64,000 bases of DNA, from positions 40,713,817-40,777,816 of the forward strand of contig NC_090981.1 of assembly GCF_040807025.1 (NCBI RefSeq). Reading direction: 5' to 3'. Within the stretch, counting starts at the first letter, position 1. Every line of letters starts with the position of its first letter. Positions 1-48,599 of this stretch are shown one piece after another. The notes under the pieces are model-generated. The model worked only from the letters and a program-made list of their open reading frames with translations, was not told the origin of the DNA and made no database searches. The position numbers and the translations under genes are program-made. Source of the stretch: Struthio camelus. Its lineage: Eukaryota; Chordata; Aves; Struthioniformes; Struthionidae.

Positions 1-184
1 TGAAGAGAGCAATTTCCAGTCTGAAAGACAAAATTGTTATGACTCGCTTAACAATTATCCTTTAATAGCAATAACTGTCGTCGTTATGGAGACTTGGCGG
101 GGTTTTTTTCCCCTGTGATTGCCTGCTTATTAAAAACTTTTGCCTACCTCTAGGCAAGTTTGGGGGGGGGGGGAGGAGGGCAAA
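1..184. other. Intergenic sequence upstream of MCCC2
   Basis: AT-rich non-coding sequence before the MCCC2 CpG island, ending in a run of 12 G (162-173). I see no coding exon or RNA gene here. In other amniotes the gene upstream of MCCC2 is BDP1, but no part of it is recognisable in this short stretch. Confidence 0.5.
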
Positions 185-350
185 AAAGCGGCTTGGTCCC
201 GGAGGGCCGCGGTGCAGGGTGCGGGCAGCAGGAGCAGGGGCTGGCCGGGGCCCCGGCCGCGGCCGCGTCCTCCGCCCGCGCGGCTCCCCCCGCCCGCTCC
301 CAGCGGCCGGTTTGCGCAGGCCCCCCGGCCTTGGCGTACCTCTCACCAGA

Positions 351-387
351 TTATATGTATAAATAACATATGTTCCTTCCTTTTCAG
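351..387 (+). promoter_or_regulatory. AT-rich island with TATA-like box and splice-acceptor-like site in the MCCC2 promoter
   Basis: A 20-bp AT-rich patch inside the CpG island contains TATAAATA at 358-365. It is followed by a pyrimidine tract ending in CAG (374-387), which looks like a 3' splice site. It could be a TATA box for a start near 390, or the acceptor of an alternative exon joined to an upstream non-coding exon. Neither use is proven. Confidence 0.35.
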
Positions 388-521
388 GGGCTGCTCCTGC
401 CCCGCGGCGGCGCCCGCCCGCGCTGTGCCCATTGGCTGCGGCGCGGGGAGTGGCGGCGGCGGCGGCGCTGCGGGCCGGGCCGGGCCGAGCCGGGGCGGCC
501 GCCGCCTCTCCGCTGGCCGCC

Positions 522-39337
<38,816 letters not shown>

Positions 39338-39470
39338 TATAAACGTGTACTACATGTCAGAATTACTTGTGTATATTTTTAGTTGGGGCTAGAGCGCAAA
39401 CTAACAACAATGTTGAGATGTTTTACACTGATTAAAAAATAAAGATTTATACAATACTATTTCGGAGGGA
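39338..39470 (+). terminator. MCCC2: MCCC2 3' UTR with poly(A) signal
   Basis: AATAAA at 39438-39443, about 100 bp after the stop, is the likely main cleavage signal. Two more AATAAA hexamers (39654-39659 and 39669-39674) could serve a longer transcript. Confidence 0.75.
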
Positions 39471-42400
39471 AGTGTCCTAATTATGTATTTTCACTGAATA
39501 ATCCTCACGCTGTTTTTTAGTGCTTTAACACTGATTTCAGGTCAGTCACTGGTAGTGCTTGTGTGACACCAACAGTGTCGTCCATTTGGTGAATAACTTG
39601 TAACTTCTGACATTGAATTTAATGTTTGACAAGAAACATTCATACTATCTCAAAATAAAATTGTGCAAAATAAAATCTGCAAAATAGGCTGCATATTTAC
39701 TGCTTATCAGCTCTATTATTTCTTTTAATTCTATTTTGTATGTCTGCCGTAGATGCAATCCAACAAAAAAATCCACATTCACTAGTAAATAATTTTTGCG
39801 AAACCTAAGTGCAGTAAGGGCAGCCAGCGAGTTCAACACAGCATGAAATTATAGATTTCATGCAGTTGTTAGCATTTTGGCCTTTCTCTGGCTTTCATCC
39901 AAAAAGCATCGCTCTTCTGTGCGATTCCCTGAAGTCAAAACAACAGAGTCTGATGGATGGCTGGCTCTTTCTGGAAGAGCTGGAGATGGCATCCTAACAT
40001 CTGTGGAAGCTGCAGGTTGCTGAGCACTTTTGAAGGTTGGGCTTGGCTGCTGACATGTTTTAGCACCTTGCTTAGTGGTGTGATCCCTCTGGCAATTTTA
40101 GTTACACAGCAGTCTCCCCACATAGATCAGTGCTTGACTTAGAGCACATGCCTGAATGCCACTTTTGGGTTGTTAAAGGGAGTGCTGGAGTGTTCTGTTT
40201 AATCTTATTTATTTAGTGTAATTTTGTTGCCGTGTAACGTTTTTACAGAATTCAATGTGTGTAATTTAATTTGTTCTTTTCAGATACATTGTACCTTGTA
40301 GAAACTAAATGCCTGGTGCGTACTTTGCCTCTAGGCAAAGGAGGTAAATAAGGAGGTAAATGCTGTGCTAGCTGGGACTAGGAAGGGAATTTTACCTACA
40401 TCAGGCCTATTGGTGCTCAAATACCAAAGAGATGATGGCTAAATGGCAGGAATATTTTTGACTGAAAACCAAATTCTAGCGCAGTTACCATACTTGGGCA
40501 GTGATCCTATCCTGTACTGGCCTATGAGGAGAGGAAAGATTGCTCATAGGAATAATCTTACTAGATAACTTGTCAGTGGTAGTTTTCCCAGACTTGAGGG
40601 ACAGAGAAGCTCCCCCTTGGTCCCAGGAGGGAGAAGCAAGGTCATATAGCTACCTCTCAGCTGTGTTTCAGGCAGTATGCAAAAGTGAAAATGGAAGAAG
40701 TAAATGCTTTAAAATGGAGGGTTTCAACATAGAATAAACAGTGTCCAACGTGTGATGAGCTGTTGGGTCTTTGGTGTAGCCCTATGTTGCCCTAAATGAT
40801 CAGTTTTCTGTCTCTGACCTTAGAAGAAATCTATCCAAAACACGGTGTGTTCTGCACCATGAGAAAGATCACTTTTGAAAGTCTATGCTTATGTTACTCT
40901 GTCATGCTGACATGCATGTTCTTAGTATATTAAATACTTATTCAACAGAGATTAATAATTTAAAATTCTGTAGTAAAATGGCAGTACGGCATAGAGCTGT
41001 GTTTTCATGTCACTGCTTCTTGTTCTTATCTCACCACAGGGATTTGTAAAGGTGTTGGTCATGGCCCAGGGAATTCTTCTGAAAATATGATGACGTTCTC
41101 TATGATTGCTGGACATTTGAGATGCCTTTGAAAATAGCATATTTTCAAATATGTGCATAAAAAGGCCAATGAGAATAAATAAATCAGCCCCCACCTCCAT
41201 GATTGCTATTAATGGCTTCCAAAAGAAACACTTTGTATTTCTGTACTTCCTACTGTCAAGTAGCTAGTTCAGTCATCCATAGCCTTCCTGCCCTTAACTC
41301 TTTGGGTCATCTTCCTGAGTCCCCAAAGCCATAGGGCCCCCTCTGACTAGTAAGTGATCACTCTTTTGGTGAGACTAGTAATTAAATCATTCCAAGTTGG
41401 AGACACTAACTGATAATCCTGACATGCAGACAATGAAAACAGATCTGTTTGTGAGGACTTAAGCCTCTGCGAATGCTAACTCCTTATTGTTTGTTACATC
41501 TGAAAGGACAGTTACTTACATTTATCAAAATTTCTTCCTCTAAATATGTGTACAACTCAAGTCAAAACATGTCTCTGAATAAATCAGGCAGTTCTGCCTT
41601 AGTAATACCTATCTTTGGAAACATGTTAAACAAATGGCATTCATCAGCACGAGCTCGTTAGCGTGCTATCAGGATGTTCCGGTGAGGGGGAGATACAGAA
41701 CGAGACCTACATTCAACACAAATGATTCAAAGAATCACTAGTGATTATCACTTCCCCCTTGCCTATGAAAAAGTCTTGGAAAAGCTTTTCACATTAATGT
41801 GCTGTGCCTCATACGTGAACGCTTACTATACGTAATGCACACTGGTTATACTGACACTCTGGTGGAAGAAACAGCCCCTTGCACGCTGTCAGTCAGAGAT
41901 TTGCTGAAAAATCTTGTCTTCTGTGGACGTGCTAGGAGTGAAGTGTAGGACAGCATGTCCGTACCATATTGGATGATGTTGATAGGTGTATTTACACTGA
42001 GGCATTATTCCACTTTGTAGGTATTCTCACTTGTGTTTTCATTGCTTACCTGTAGGATCTCTTCCAGATGTTTAATGAATATGAGCAGTACATAAACTAC
42101 TGCTTTTGAAGAAGGCAGGTATTGCCTGTCTCACAGCCATCCTTTTGAGAATACTGCTGACAAATGGTAGCTTTTGAGTGCCAGTGTAGGGACGTGAGCC
42201 GTGACAGCAGAGGCAACTTGAGAGCTATGGGTGACTTTCCAGACTTATTCTACCCATCTCAGGTGTGTATGGTCCCTTCACTGTAGTATCTGAACAGCTC
42301 ACAACTGTTAATCTATTTACTTATTGGAAAAGATAATACTTAGGATGATACTTTTTTCAGGGCAGAAGTTGAGGAATAAATGAAATGGCTCCCCTTATCA

Positions 42401-44036
42401 AGCATACCAGCTGTGGAGAACACACGCATAAAGTTCAAGGACCTTGAACGTGGTACTCCAGGCTTCCAGGTGACCTTTCCACTCTCATTTGGCTCATTTG
42501 GGGACCACTTTTCTGCACTGTGTGTCTTCCTCCCTCCTGTGAATAGCATCTCTCTTCACCATGGCAAGACCAAGCGTAACCTAGTTCTAGCTTTCTCCAT
42601 AACTCTAAGGGACATAGTCTATTTAAGAGAGGTCAACATTTGAGTTCATAGAGTTTAAGGGGATTGATATTGTGAGCCTGACAGTGCTTTCAAATGCCCC
42701 AGTGGTGGAAGGATGCGGAAAGCTGTGAATGTGGTGGGCTAAGATGCTTGTCTTGTCCCTAGATACTGTTGCAAGTAACTGATAGTGTTTCTTAAATTGC
42801 TTGGGCTGAGATGGTGAATTAAGGATGAATTGATCATAGAAACCTGGGGTTAGTTTAACGTGAGGTAGGTAGTCTCAAAGATAGTGTTGGCATTTGTATA
42901 TCTGCTGTTCTTGTGAGAACCCACCCCTTACTTAAATAGTACTTTTCCAATCTCTTACTCATAGAGATGAATTGGTATCTGCCTCTGAAACAGATATTAT
43001 CTTTCAAGTATGCCTCTGGACTCTATTGTTACTTCAAATGTGGCAGAACCCTAATTTATCTTAGATTTTCCTTGCTGTTCCAGATTTCAGGCAAAGACAT
43101 TTCTTGATTCAGAAAACCAGCAATAGTATATTTATTAACTTTTTTTTCCCCCTTAAAGTGAGGTTTATAAATTAAGGCAATTCAGCAAAGCACTTCCAAA
43201 AGCTCACTGCTTTTCAGCAAAGCCTTACAGGATCCACTTAAAGCCAGATGTCCACTTTCATGGCTCTGATTCAGTAGAGCACTTGAATAAATGCTTCACA
43301 CTAATCTCTACAGTCTAGTAGTCATAAAATCTGCCCAACTGTGTGTCTACGTCAAGCCCAAAACTGGAATACATAAATGCATCAAAACTGATGAATGAAC
43401 CCTATACTGACCCCAATGTTAACAGAAACCTCCGCTGTTTTTCTGCTTTTAGAAGTATGTTCAATCAATCAGTCGTAACAGAGGGGTGTGATTGTGGAAA
43501 GCATACATAGTGCAGAACTTTAAAAACGATCCATTTGACATAGAGATGTTGACACTCTGTTTCCTGTTTGTGTCTCATCTGCAATAGCTTTAGTATGTAA
43601 GAAGTAAGTTAACTTTGAGAAGCTTGAATTAATAGAGTAACAACCAAGCTTCTCCTATCTGCGCTCTTACTGAATTTTGCCTGGAGTATCTGAGTTGAGT
43701 TCTGTGGTGCAGCAGACTCCCTTAATTTGGCATCCAGTTAGTCTTAAAACTGGCTACTGATGCTGTTTTCAAAAAGTGCCTCTGTGTTTTTTCATACTTT
43801 TATAAAGTGATTTAGCTTTTTTTCCTTTTTCTTTTTGTTTTACCATGACCCTGCTCTGCTCCTCGATACAATAGTTTCTGACTCTCTTATTTAACATTCA
43901 GAAATCCTGCATCCTAAAACATTTTTTCCCCGCAGTGATTGAGACAAAGTCTATAAGAACGACTGAATACGGAGCTGGGTATAATGATATTTGTAGAAAC
44001 AATGGGAAACAGATATCAGTAGGTAGATACGGAAAT

Positions 44037-44060
44037 GTATAGTTATATATGTAACTATAC
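44037..44060. repeat. Perfect 9-bp inverted repeat
   Basis: GTATAGTTA (44037-44045) and TAACTATAC (44052-44060) are separated by six bases. AT-rich hairpin; function unknown. Confidence 0.85.
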
Positions 44061-44889
44061 TTAGATAGAGGCAACGATTTTTGGAGACAGACATTTGTAA
44101 TTGCCTCCTCAGTAGATAATAATTTTAATGTGGGAACTAAGAACCCAGAGTTTAACTTTTTACTTGGAAGTGCAAATTGGAAAGAAAACAGTGATGTTTT
44201 CTAAGCGTCTCTGTGATGTTTTCAACACTGCATGAGTAACCCTCACACTACAGAATATGGCTTGCATTTCAGTCTGGGTTTCACTGAGTCTGCCTTAAAG
44301 GCTGAATAGACTATATCTGCCTCTCCATATAAACTATTGTGTTTTTCTTAGTCTATGTTATTTCTTTGCTCTGATATACTTTAGCAGCCCCATCATTTCC
44401 AGTACTTCACATGGCTGTGTCTTTGCTCCAGCCCGGGATGTGAGATTTGCCACCAGTGGTTTGACGGCAGACGTTAGCCTTGCCTGAGCAGAACAAGGCT
44501 GGGGGATTTATGCAAACACACAGAGGATCTCTATGCCGAAGAGCAATTACAAACAAGACCTTTGCTGAATGTGATGATCAATAGGGAAGTGTGGGAGGAA
44601 GTAACAGCAAGAAGTGAACATGCAGCTCTGGAGGCAAGCAACACGATAGCGGGAGAGATCTGAGGCTTTTTATTGCCTCAAACAAAATGACGCTGTTAAA
44701 AATTCCTTGTTAAGCCACAGCTCCCTATGGTTCCTTTAAACATTTGCCTTCCCATTTGGAGAATATATCTCTGGGTCTGATTTTTTAAAATACATGTGTA
44801 TTTTGCCCATGTTGTTTTGCCTTTTCAGGCTCTTCCTGACTACCTTATTAAAATCAGCTATGAGAGTTTTGTTAATGAGGCTTTTCACA

Positions 44890-45110
44890 TTCCTCCTCCT
44901 CCTCCCGGGGAGCCCAAGACCAGCTGCTGCTGGCCGGGGGGTGAGGACGGCTGCGTGCCCCTCCAAAGGCTGAGTGCCAGCAGCCACCAGCGCCGGTCCG
45001 AGGCGGCGGAGGCAGAGCAGGGGCCTCCGCCAGGGCGAGCGCTGCTCCCTGCTCTGCATCCCCGCGGTAATGCAGGAGTCACACAGCAACACAACATGAC
45101 TCACGGAAGC
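44890..45110. promoter_or_regulatory. CpG-rich patch upstream of CARTPT
   Basis: GC- and CpG-rich sequence about 2 kb before CARTPT, followed by TGACTCA (45095-45101), a consensus AP-1 site. It may be a distal regulatory element; no exon is evident. Confidence 0.35.
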
Positions 45111-45819
45111 TGAACTTCTGCCTCGCCACCCGGCTCTCCCCTGCTTTGGTCTGCCGGTCTTTGTTTTAGCCTCCCAAAGCATCTTGGGGTTTGTGGAGGC
45201 AGAGCCTGTGGGACTAAGCTGCGAGGAGGGCATTTGTCACCTTTCTGAGTCTACTTGGCACCCCGACCCCAGCCCCGTACTGTGGCCTCTCTTTGGGTCC
45301 TGTGCCAGACAGGCGTGAGGGTGGCCTTGCTGCGGGGAGTGGGTGGGGAGCTGCTGTGGCCTGGACACCTGAACCTCCAAAGGGCCGGCTGCTTCTGGGT
45401 CCCCTCCCAGGGGGATTGTGTCCCCTTCCCCTGCCCTGGCTCTGCTGCCGCTAGCCACGGTCCTGCTCTGCAACCTGTTGCTGCTTTTCTTAGTGTTAAG
45501 CATTTACAGCCGCTCTCCTGTCTGCCTCCTGCCCTTACAGTGACTGACTGTGGCCTGGGCTGGATATGGGCCTGCTCTTCCACCTTCGCGTTATTTAATG
45601 CAAGGGGACGCTTAAGTAGGAAGGCCTGAGCTGAGACTAACACAGCTCTCGTGCGTGTGTGCTGTCCATAGTTTCCCCTTTTGTGATCGTGTTTTTTTCT
45701 CCTCTCCAGGACCTGGCCATATATCAGGCACAGGATGGATGGTGCTCACTGAGCAACGGGTCTGTAGTCCAGTGTTTGGCCTCAAGCCCCTTTCTTACAG
45801 CTCTGCTGTAAATCCTGAT

Positions 45820-46260
45820 GATTACTTTTATCTTGAGCCTTTTGATGCCACTTTTGATCCTGGTCCTCTGTAATCCTGACCCTTTCTACCCAGGTGCCAG
45901 TCCTACCTGTCACCTTCACAGCCTCTTTGTTCAAGCTTCCCACCCCTGCCTGCTGCTTGCTCACTGTCTCCATCTTCCCTCCTTCTCCTTCAGGTTAAGT
46001 CTTCCATCCTGCCCCCCTCCCTCATGGCAGTCTGCTTCATCTTAGCCCACAGGCTACTAATTCTCCCTTGTTGCGGACTGCTCCATCAGTTTCCAAGCCT
46101 GCTCTCTTTGATGAGCCAAGTTCTTCGGTTTCCTTCTCTGTGTGTCTGCCTGGCTGTGTCTTGCTGCTCCCCGTTCCTGTTCTGCCCGTGTGCCCAAGGG
46201 CTGTGTCTCCTGCTCTTCCTGCACAGTGATGGGAGGCACGGGTCTTCTTGACAGCCCTTG
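45820..46260. repeat. Pyrimidine-rich low-complexity stretch
   Basis: About 440 bp of C/T-biased plus-strand sequence with many CCT, CTTCC and CTGCC words. No unit repeats exactly. It is capable of H-DNA in places, and the open frames in it are composition artefacts. Confidence 0.6.
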
Positions 46261-46598
46261 TTCCTCAGGAGACCTCCGTGAGGGGAAAGATACAAGAACT
46301 TGCGTGCCGGCAGCCCACTTTCTCCTTGCTCTTGTTCTTGAAAATGGCTACTTCTTGGTAAATCAGCCCAAAACTGGCTTGCGCTGAATCTCATTTAAGA
46401 AAGTTTAAGCAGGGCAGCTGGTTCTCAGGGACCCTTTCAGCTGGGACAGCTTACCTTTGGCAAAACTGAAGTAGCAGCAGAAAGGGAGTCATTGCCGTCA
46501 GAGGTGAGTCGGGCCTCCCTCCCGGCCTTAGAGGCCTCACCATGCTGGACATGGTGGTGGGGGGGGGGAATAGGAGGGGTCGAAGGGGTCGGACCAGG

Positions 46599-46910
46599 CA
46601 ATGCCGAGCTGAGCCGAGTCAAGCTGAGCCGAGCTGGGCCAGGCAATGCCAAGCCGAGCTGAGTCGAGCCAAGCCGGGCCGGGCCGGGCAATGCTGAGCT
46701 GTGCCGAGCTGAGCTGAGCCGAGCCGAGCTGGGCCCAGCAATGCTGAGCTGAGCTGAGCCGGGCCGGGCACTGCCGAGCCGGGCCGAGCTAAGCCAAGCT
46801 GGGGAATGCCGAGTCGAGCCGTGCTGAGCCGGGCCGGGCACTGCCGAGCCGGGCCGAGCTAAGCCAAGCCGGGCACTGCCGATCCGAGCCGGGCCGGGCG
46901 CTGCCGCGGC
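46599..46910. repeat. Degenerate GAGCY/GGGCY pentamer array upstream of CARTPT
   Basis: About 310 bp built almost entirely from pentamers of the type GAGCC, GAGCT, GGGCC, AAGCC, interrupted by CAATG and CACTG words. A higher-order repeat is visible: the 47-bp stretch from 46753 recurs from 46823, a 70-bp period. The composition resembles immunoglobulin switch-region pentamers. It ends about 90 bp before the CARTPT TATA box. The minus-strand frame rich in SARLGSARPGS is a repeat artefact. Confidence 0.9.
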
Positions 46911-46953
46911 GGGGGGCGGCGGGCGCGGGGGTCGGCCCCGCGGCGGGGGGCGC

Positions 46954-46960
46954 TGACGCA
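46954..46960 (+). promoter_or_regulatory. CARTPT: CRE-like half-site in CARTPT promoter
   Basis: TGACGCA lies 41 bp before the TATA box. Mammalian CART promoters carry a proximal cAMP-response element bound by CREB; this site sits in a comparable place but is not a full palindrome. Confidence 0.45.
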
Positions 46961-47000
46961 GGCGGCGCGGGCGCGGCGCCAGGCGGTGGCCGCGGCGCGC

Positions 47001-47007
47001 TATAAAG
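47001..47007 (+). promoter_or_regulatory. CARTPT: TATA box of CARTPT
   Basis: TATAAAG in an otherwise GC-only context, 37 bp before the start codon. A normal TATA-to-start distance puts transcription initiation near 47026-47033, leaving a 5' UTR of only about 5-12 nt. Confidence 0.8.
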
Positions 47008-47037
47008 CGGCGGCGGCGGCGGCGGCGCTCCAGCACC

Positions 47038-47181
47038 ATGGAGAGCTGCCGGCCGCTGGCGCTGTGCGCCCTGGCCGCCGCCCTGCTGCTGGGCGCCCGC
47101 GGGCAGGGGCCGCCCGAGCCGCCGCGCCGCGCCCGCGACCTGAGCCCGGCCGGCGGCGGCGCCTCCCACGAGAAGGAGCTG
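47038..47181 (+). CDS. CARTPT: CARTPT exon 1 (residues 1-48)
   Basis: Encodes the signal peptide and N-terminal pro-region ending ASHEKEL. Donor CTG|GTGGGG. An RRAR motif at residues 30-33 is a possible extra convertase site. Confidence 0.93.
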
Positions 47182-47618
47182 GTGGGGCCGGGGGGGGCCG
47201 GGGGGAGGCGGCGGCGGGGCGGGAGCCCCCTGCGCGGGGAGCGCGCCCTGACGGGGTCTCGGGGTCTCTCGGCAGATCGAGGCGCTGCAGGAGGTGCTGG
47301 AGAAGCTGAAGAGCAAGCGGATCCCGCACTACGAGAAGAAGTTCGGGCAGGTCCCCATGGTGAGTGCCCGCCCCGGCCCCGGCCCCGGCCCCGGCCCCGG
47401 CCCCGGCCCCGGCCCCGGCCCCGGCCCCGGTCCCCGTCCGGCCCCCGGCCCCGTGCCCGGGCTGCGGCCGGGCCGGGGCGCCGCGCTCAGGGCCGTGTTG
47501 CTCCCGACAGTGCGACGCCGGGGAGCAGTGCGCCGTGAGGAAGGGGGCCCGCATCGGGAAGCTCTGCGACTGCCCCCGCGCCACTTCTTGCAACTCTTTC
47601 CTCCTCAAGTGCCTGTAG
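47038..47618 (+). CDS. CARTPT: Cocaine- and amphetamine-regulated transcript prepropeptide (three exons)
   Basis: Precursor of the secreted neuropeptide CART, which suppresses feeding and acts in reward and stress circuits. Exons 47038-47181, 47276-47359 and 47511-47618 join in phase to 111 residues plus TAG (human 116 as remembered). Residues 1-22 form a signal peptide with core [15 protein letters not shown] coiled acidic/basic pro-segment ([20 protein letters not shown]) leads to the dibasic site K62-R63, which releases the 48-residue CART peptide from Ile64. A second site, K69-K70, gives the shorter form. Six cysteines (77, 83, 95, 97, 103, 110) match the CART knot, and the sequence from GQVPM to the C-terminus is almost identical to mammals (Ala100 replaces Gly). 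The region between the signal peptide and SHEKEL is diverged and lacks the mammalian DIYSAVDD. Birds also have a second CART gene; the position after MCCC2 identifies this copy as the mammalian orthologue. Confidence 0.96.
47276..47359 (+). CDS. CARTPT: CARTPT exon 2 (residues 49-76)
   Basis: Encodes [20 protein letters not shown], then KKFGQVPM. Contains both dibasic cleavage sites. It starts after CTCTCGGCAG, and the donor is ATG|GTGAGT. Confidence 0.96.
47371..47430. repeat. (CCCCGG)10 hexanucleotide repeat in CARTPT intron 2
   Basis: Ten exact CCCCGG units (60 bp) fill much of the 151-bp intron 2 (47360-47510), with degenerate copies following. The minus strand is GGGGCC, the repeat unit expanded in human C9orf72. 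Open frames through it give runs of GP, PA and PR dipeptides, which are artefacts here unless translated without AUG. Confidence 0.95.
47511..47618 (+). CDS. CARTPT: CARTPT exon 3 (residues 77-111 and stop)
   Basis: Encodes [20 protein letters not shown], then [15 protein letters not shown] and TAG: all six cysteines of the mature peptide. Acceptor GCTCCCGACAG. Confidence 0.97.
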   Translation, partial: CDAGEQCAVRKGARIGKLCDCPRATSCNSFLLKCL

Positions 47619-47986
47619 GGGACGCGCCCCGCGACAAACCGGCGGGCGCACAGGGACCGAAATGTTGTTCCTTGCTTCGAAGCGCTGGCCTCGGGGCGGT
47701 GGCGGCAACTTCCTGCGGCTTGTTATTCCGAGAAAAGCAGTTAGAAGTCCTCGTGTTGCCAGTGTAACGCCATGTGTGACATCCGACATCCAGGGAGCTG
47801 TTGTCCTTCTTCCCCGTCTCCCCCCCACCCCGGCCCCGTTTGATTTTGTCCGTCCCAAGCCCCAGCCTGCACATTGCTATGTAAAGGTGCCGGTAGCGGG
47901 AGTTGTGCCGGGGACGTCCGGGAGAAGACCCCCATCCGACTGAGAAGATCCCACCTGGCTAGGTCGGGGCCAAGCTGTGCCGTGCC

Positions 47987-48001
47987 GGGGGGGGGGGGGG
48001 G
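47987..48001. repeat. G15 homopolymer
   Basis: Fifteen uninterrupted G, set between GTGCC and AAGCC pentamers resembling those upstream of the gene. It is a likely G-quadruplex former and a likely sequencing-error spot. Confidence 0.9.
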
Positions 48002-48572
48002 CCAAGCCGTGCCGGGCCATGCCGGGAGCGGGGCGTTTCCCGGGCTCCTGCGTGCTCCAGCTGGGCTGGCTCCTTCCTGAGGTGGGGAACATCCCTCTGG
48101 TGCCTGCCGGAGGGCCTGGGGCAAGGCTGGATTCGGCCCTCAGAGGTAGGTGTGAGGAAGAGAAGCAGAGGAATGCATGAAAAGCACCCTGATCCCCCCT
48201 TTTCCCCCTTGCAGCTGGTAACACCCCAGCACACCGTGGGGGACCAGCCATCCTGCAGGCTTCAGGCCGAGAGTCTGACCATGCTCACTGTGCGCTGGAG
48301 AAAGTCCGGCATGAAGTACTGGTAGCTTTCAGGGACCTGGTGATAGCCTGGGTGGGGTGGGTGTTGTGGGGATCAGGTGCTTTACCAGAGCCACCGTGGA
48401 GAAAACTTAGTCTGGATTCATTGCAAGCTAACGAAGGATGTTCCAGTTGCCTGAAGTAAATTGCTCCCATTTCTACAATGAACTGATGTACATAAATACT
48501 TATGTTCTCCACAGGTACACCATGTGTTTCAAAGAAGTCATAACATGTTTTAATCCTTTGTTTGCCACTGTT

Positions 48573-48578
48573 AATAAA
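48573..48578 (+). terminator. CARTPT: CARTPT poly(A) signal
   Basis: AATAAA followed by a GT-rich downstream stretch (TTGTTCTGATGACAGTGCTC), the expected cleavage arrangement. Confidence 0.7.
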
Positions 48579-48599
48579 ATCATTGTTCTGATGACAGTG

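Larger units (their letters stand above)
39471..46598. other. Intergenic region between MCCC2 and CARTPT
   Basis: About 7 kb without a supportable gene. The left part is AT-rich and featureless apart from a short hairpin (44037-44060). From 44.9 kb it turns GC-rich, with a CpG-rich patch (44890-45110) and a pyrimidine-rich stretch (45820-46260). Open frames here lack exon structure or family similarity. Confidence 0.75.
47619..48595 (+). other. CARTPT: CARTPT 3' UTR (predicted)
   Basis: No AATAAA occurs until 48573. The first part is GC-rich and includes a G15 run (47987-48001) flanked by GTGCC/AAGCC pentamers. The last 160 bp is complex AT-balanced sequence of the kind usually conserved at 3' ends. 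A single exon of about 950 nt is the simplest model. A splice within the UTR cannot be excluded. Confidence 0.6.

Noticed and set aside
432-521. N-terminal extension of MCCC2 to 432
   Set aside because: The frame is open but has no ATG before 522. The extension is Ala/Gly/Arg repeat-like, and the human start aligns with 522.
45250-46400. Overlapping frames of 70-130 codons on both strands between MCCC2 and CARTPT
   Set aside because: Pyrimidine-rich composition gives several open frames at once; no splice structure or domain.
46437-47039. 200-codon minus-strand frame rich in SARLGSARPGS
   Set aside because: It is a translation of the pentamer repeat, with no domain, and overlaps the CARTPT promoter.
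47294-47767. Frames with GP, PA and PR dipeptide runs across CARTPT intron 2
   Set aside because: They read through the intron and its CCCCGG repeat. The spliced CARTPT frame is the conserved one.
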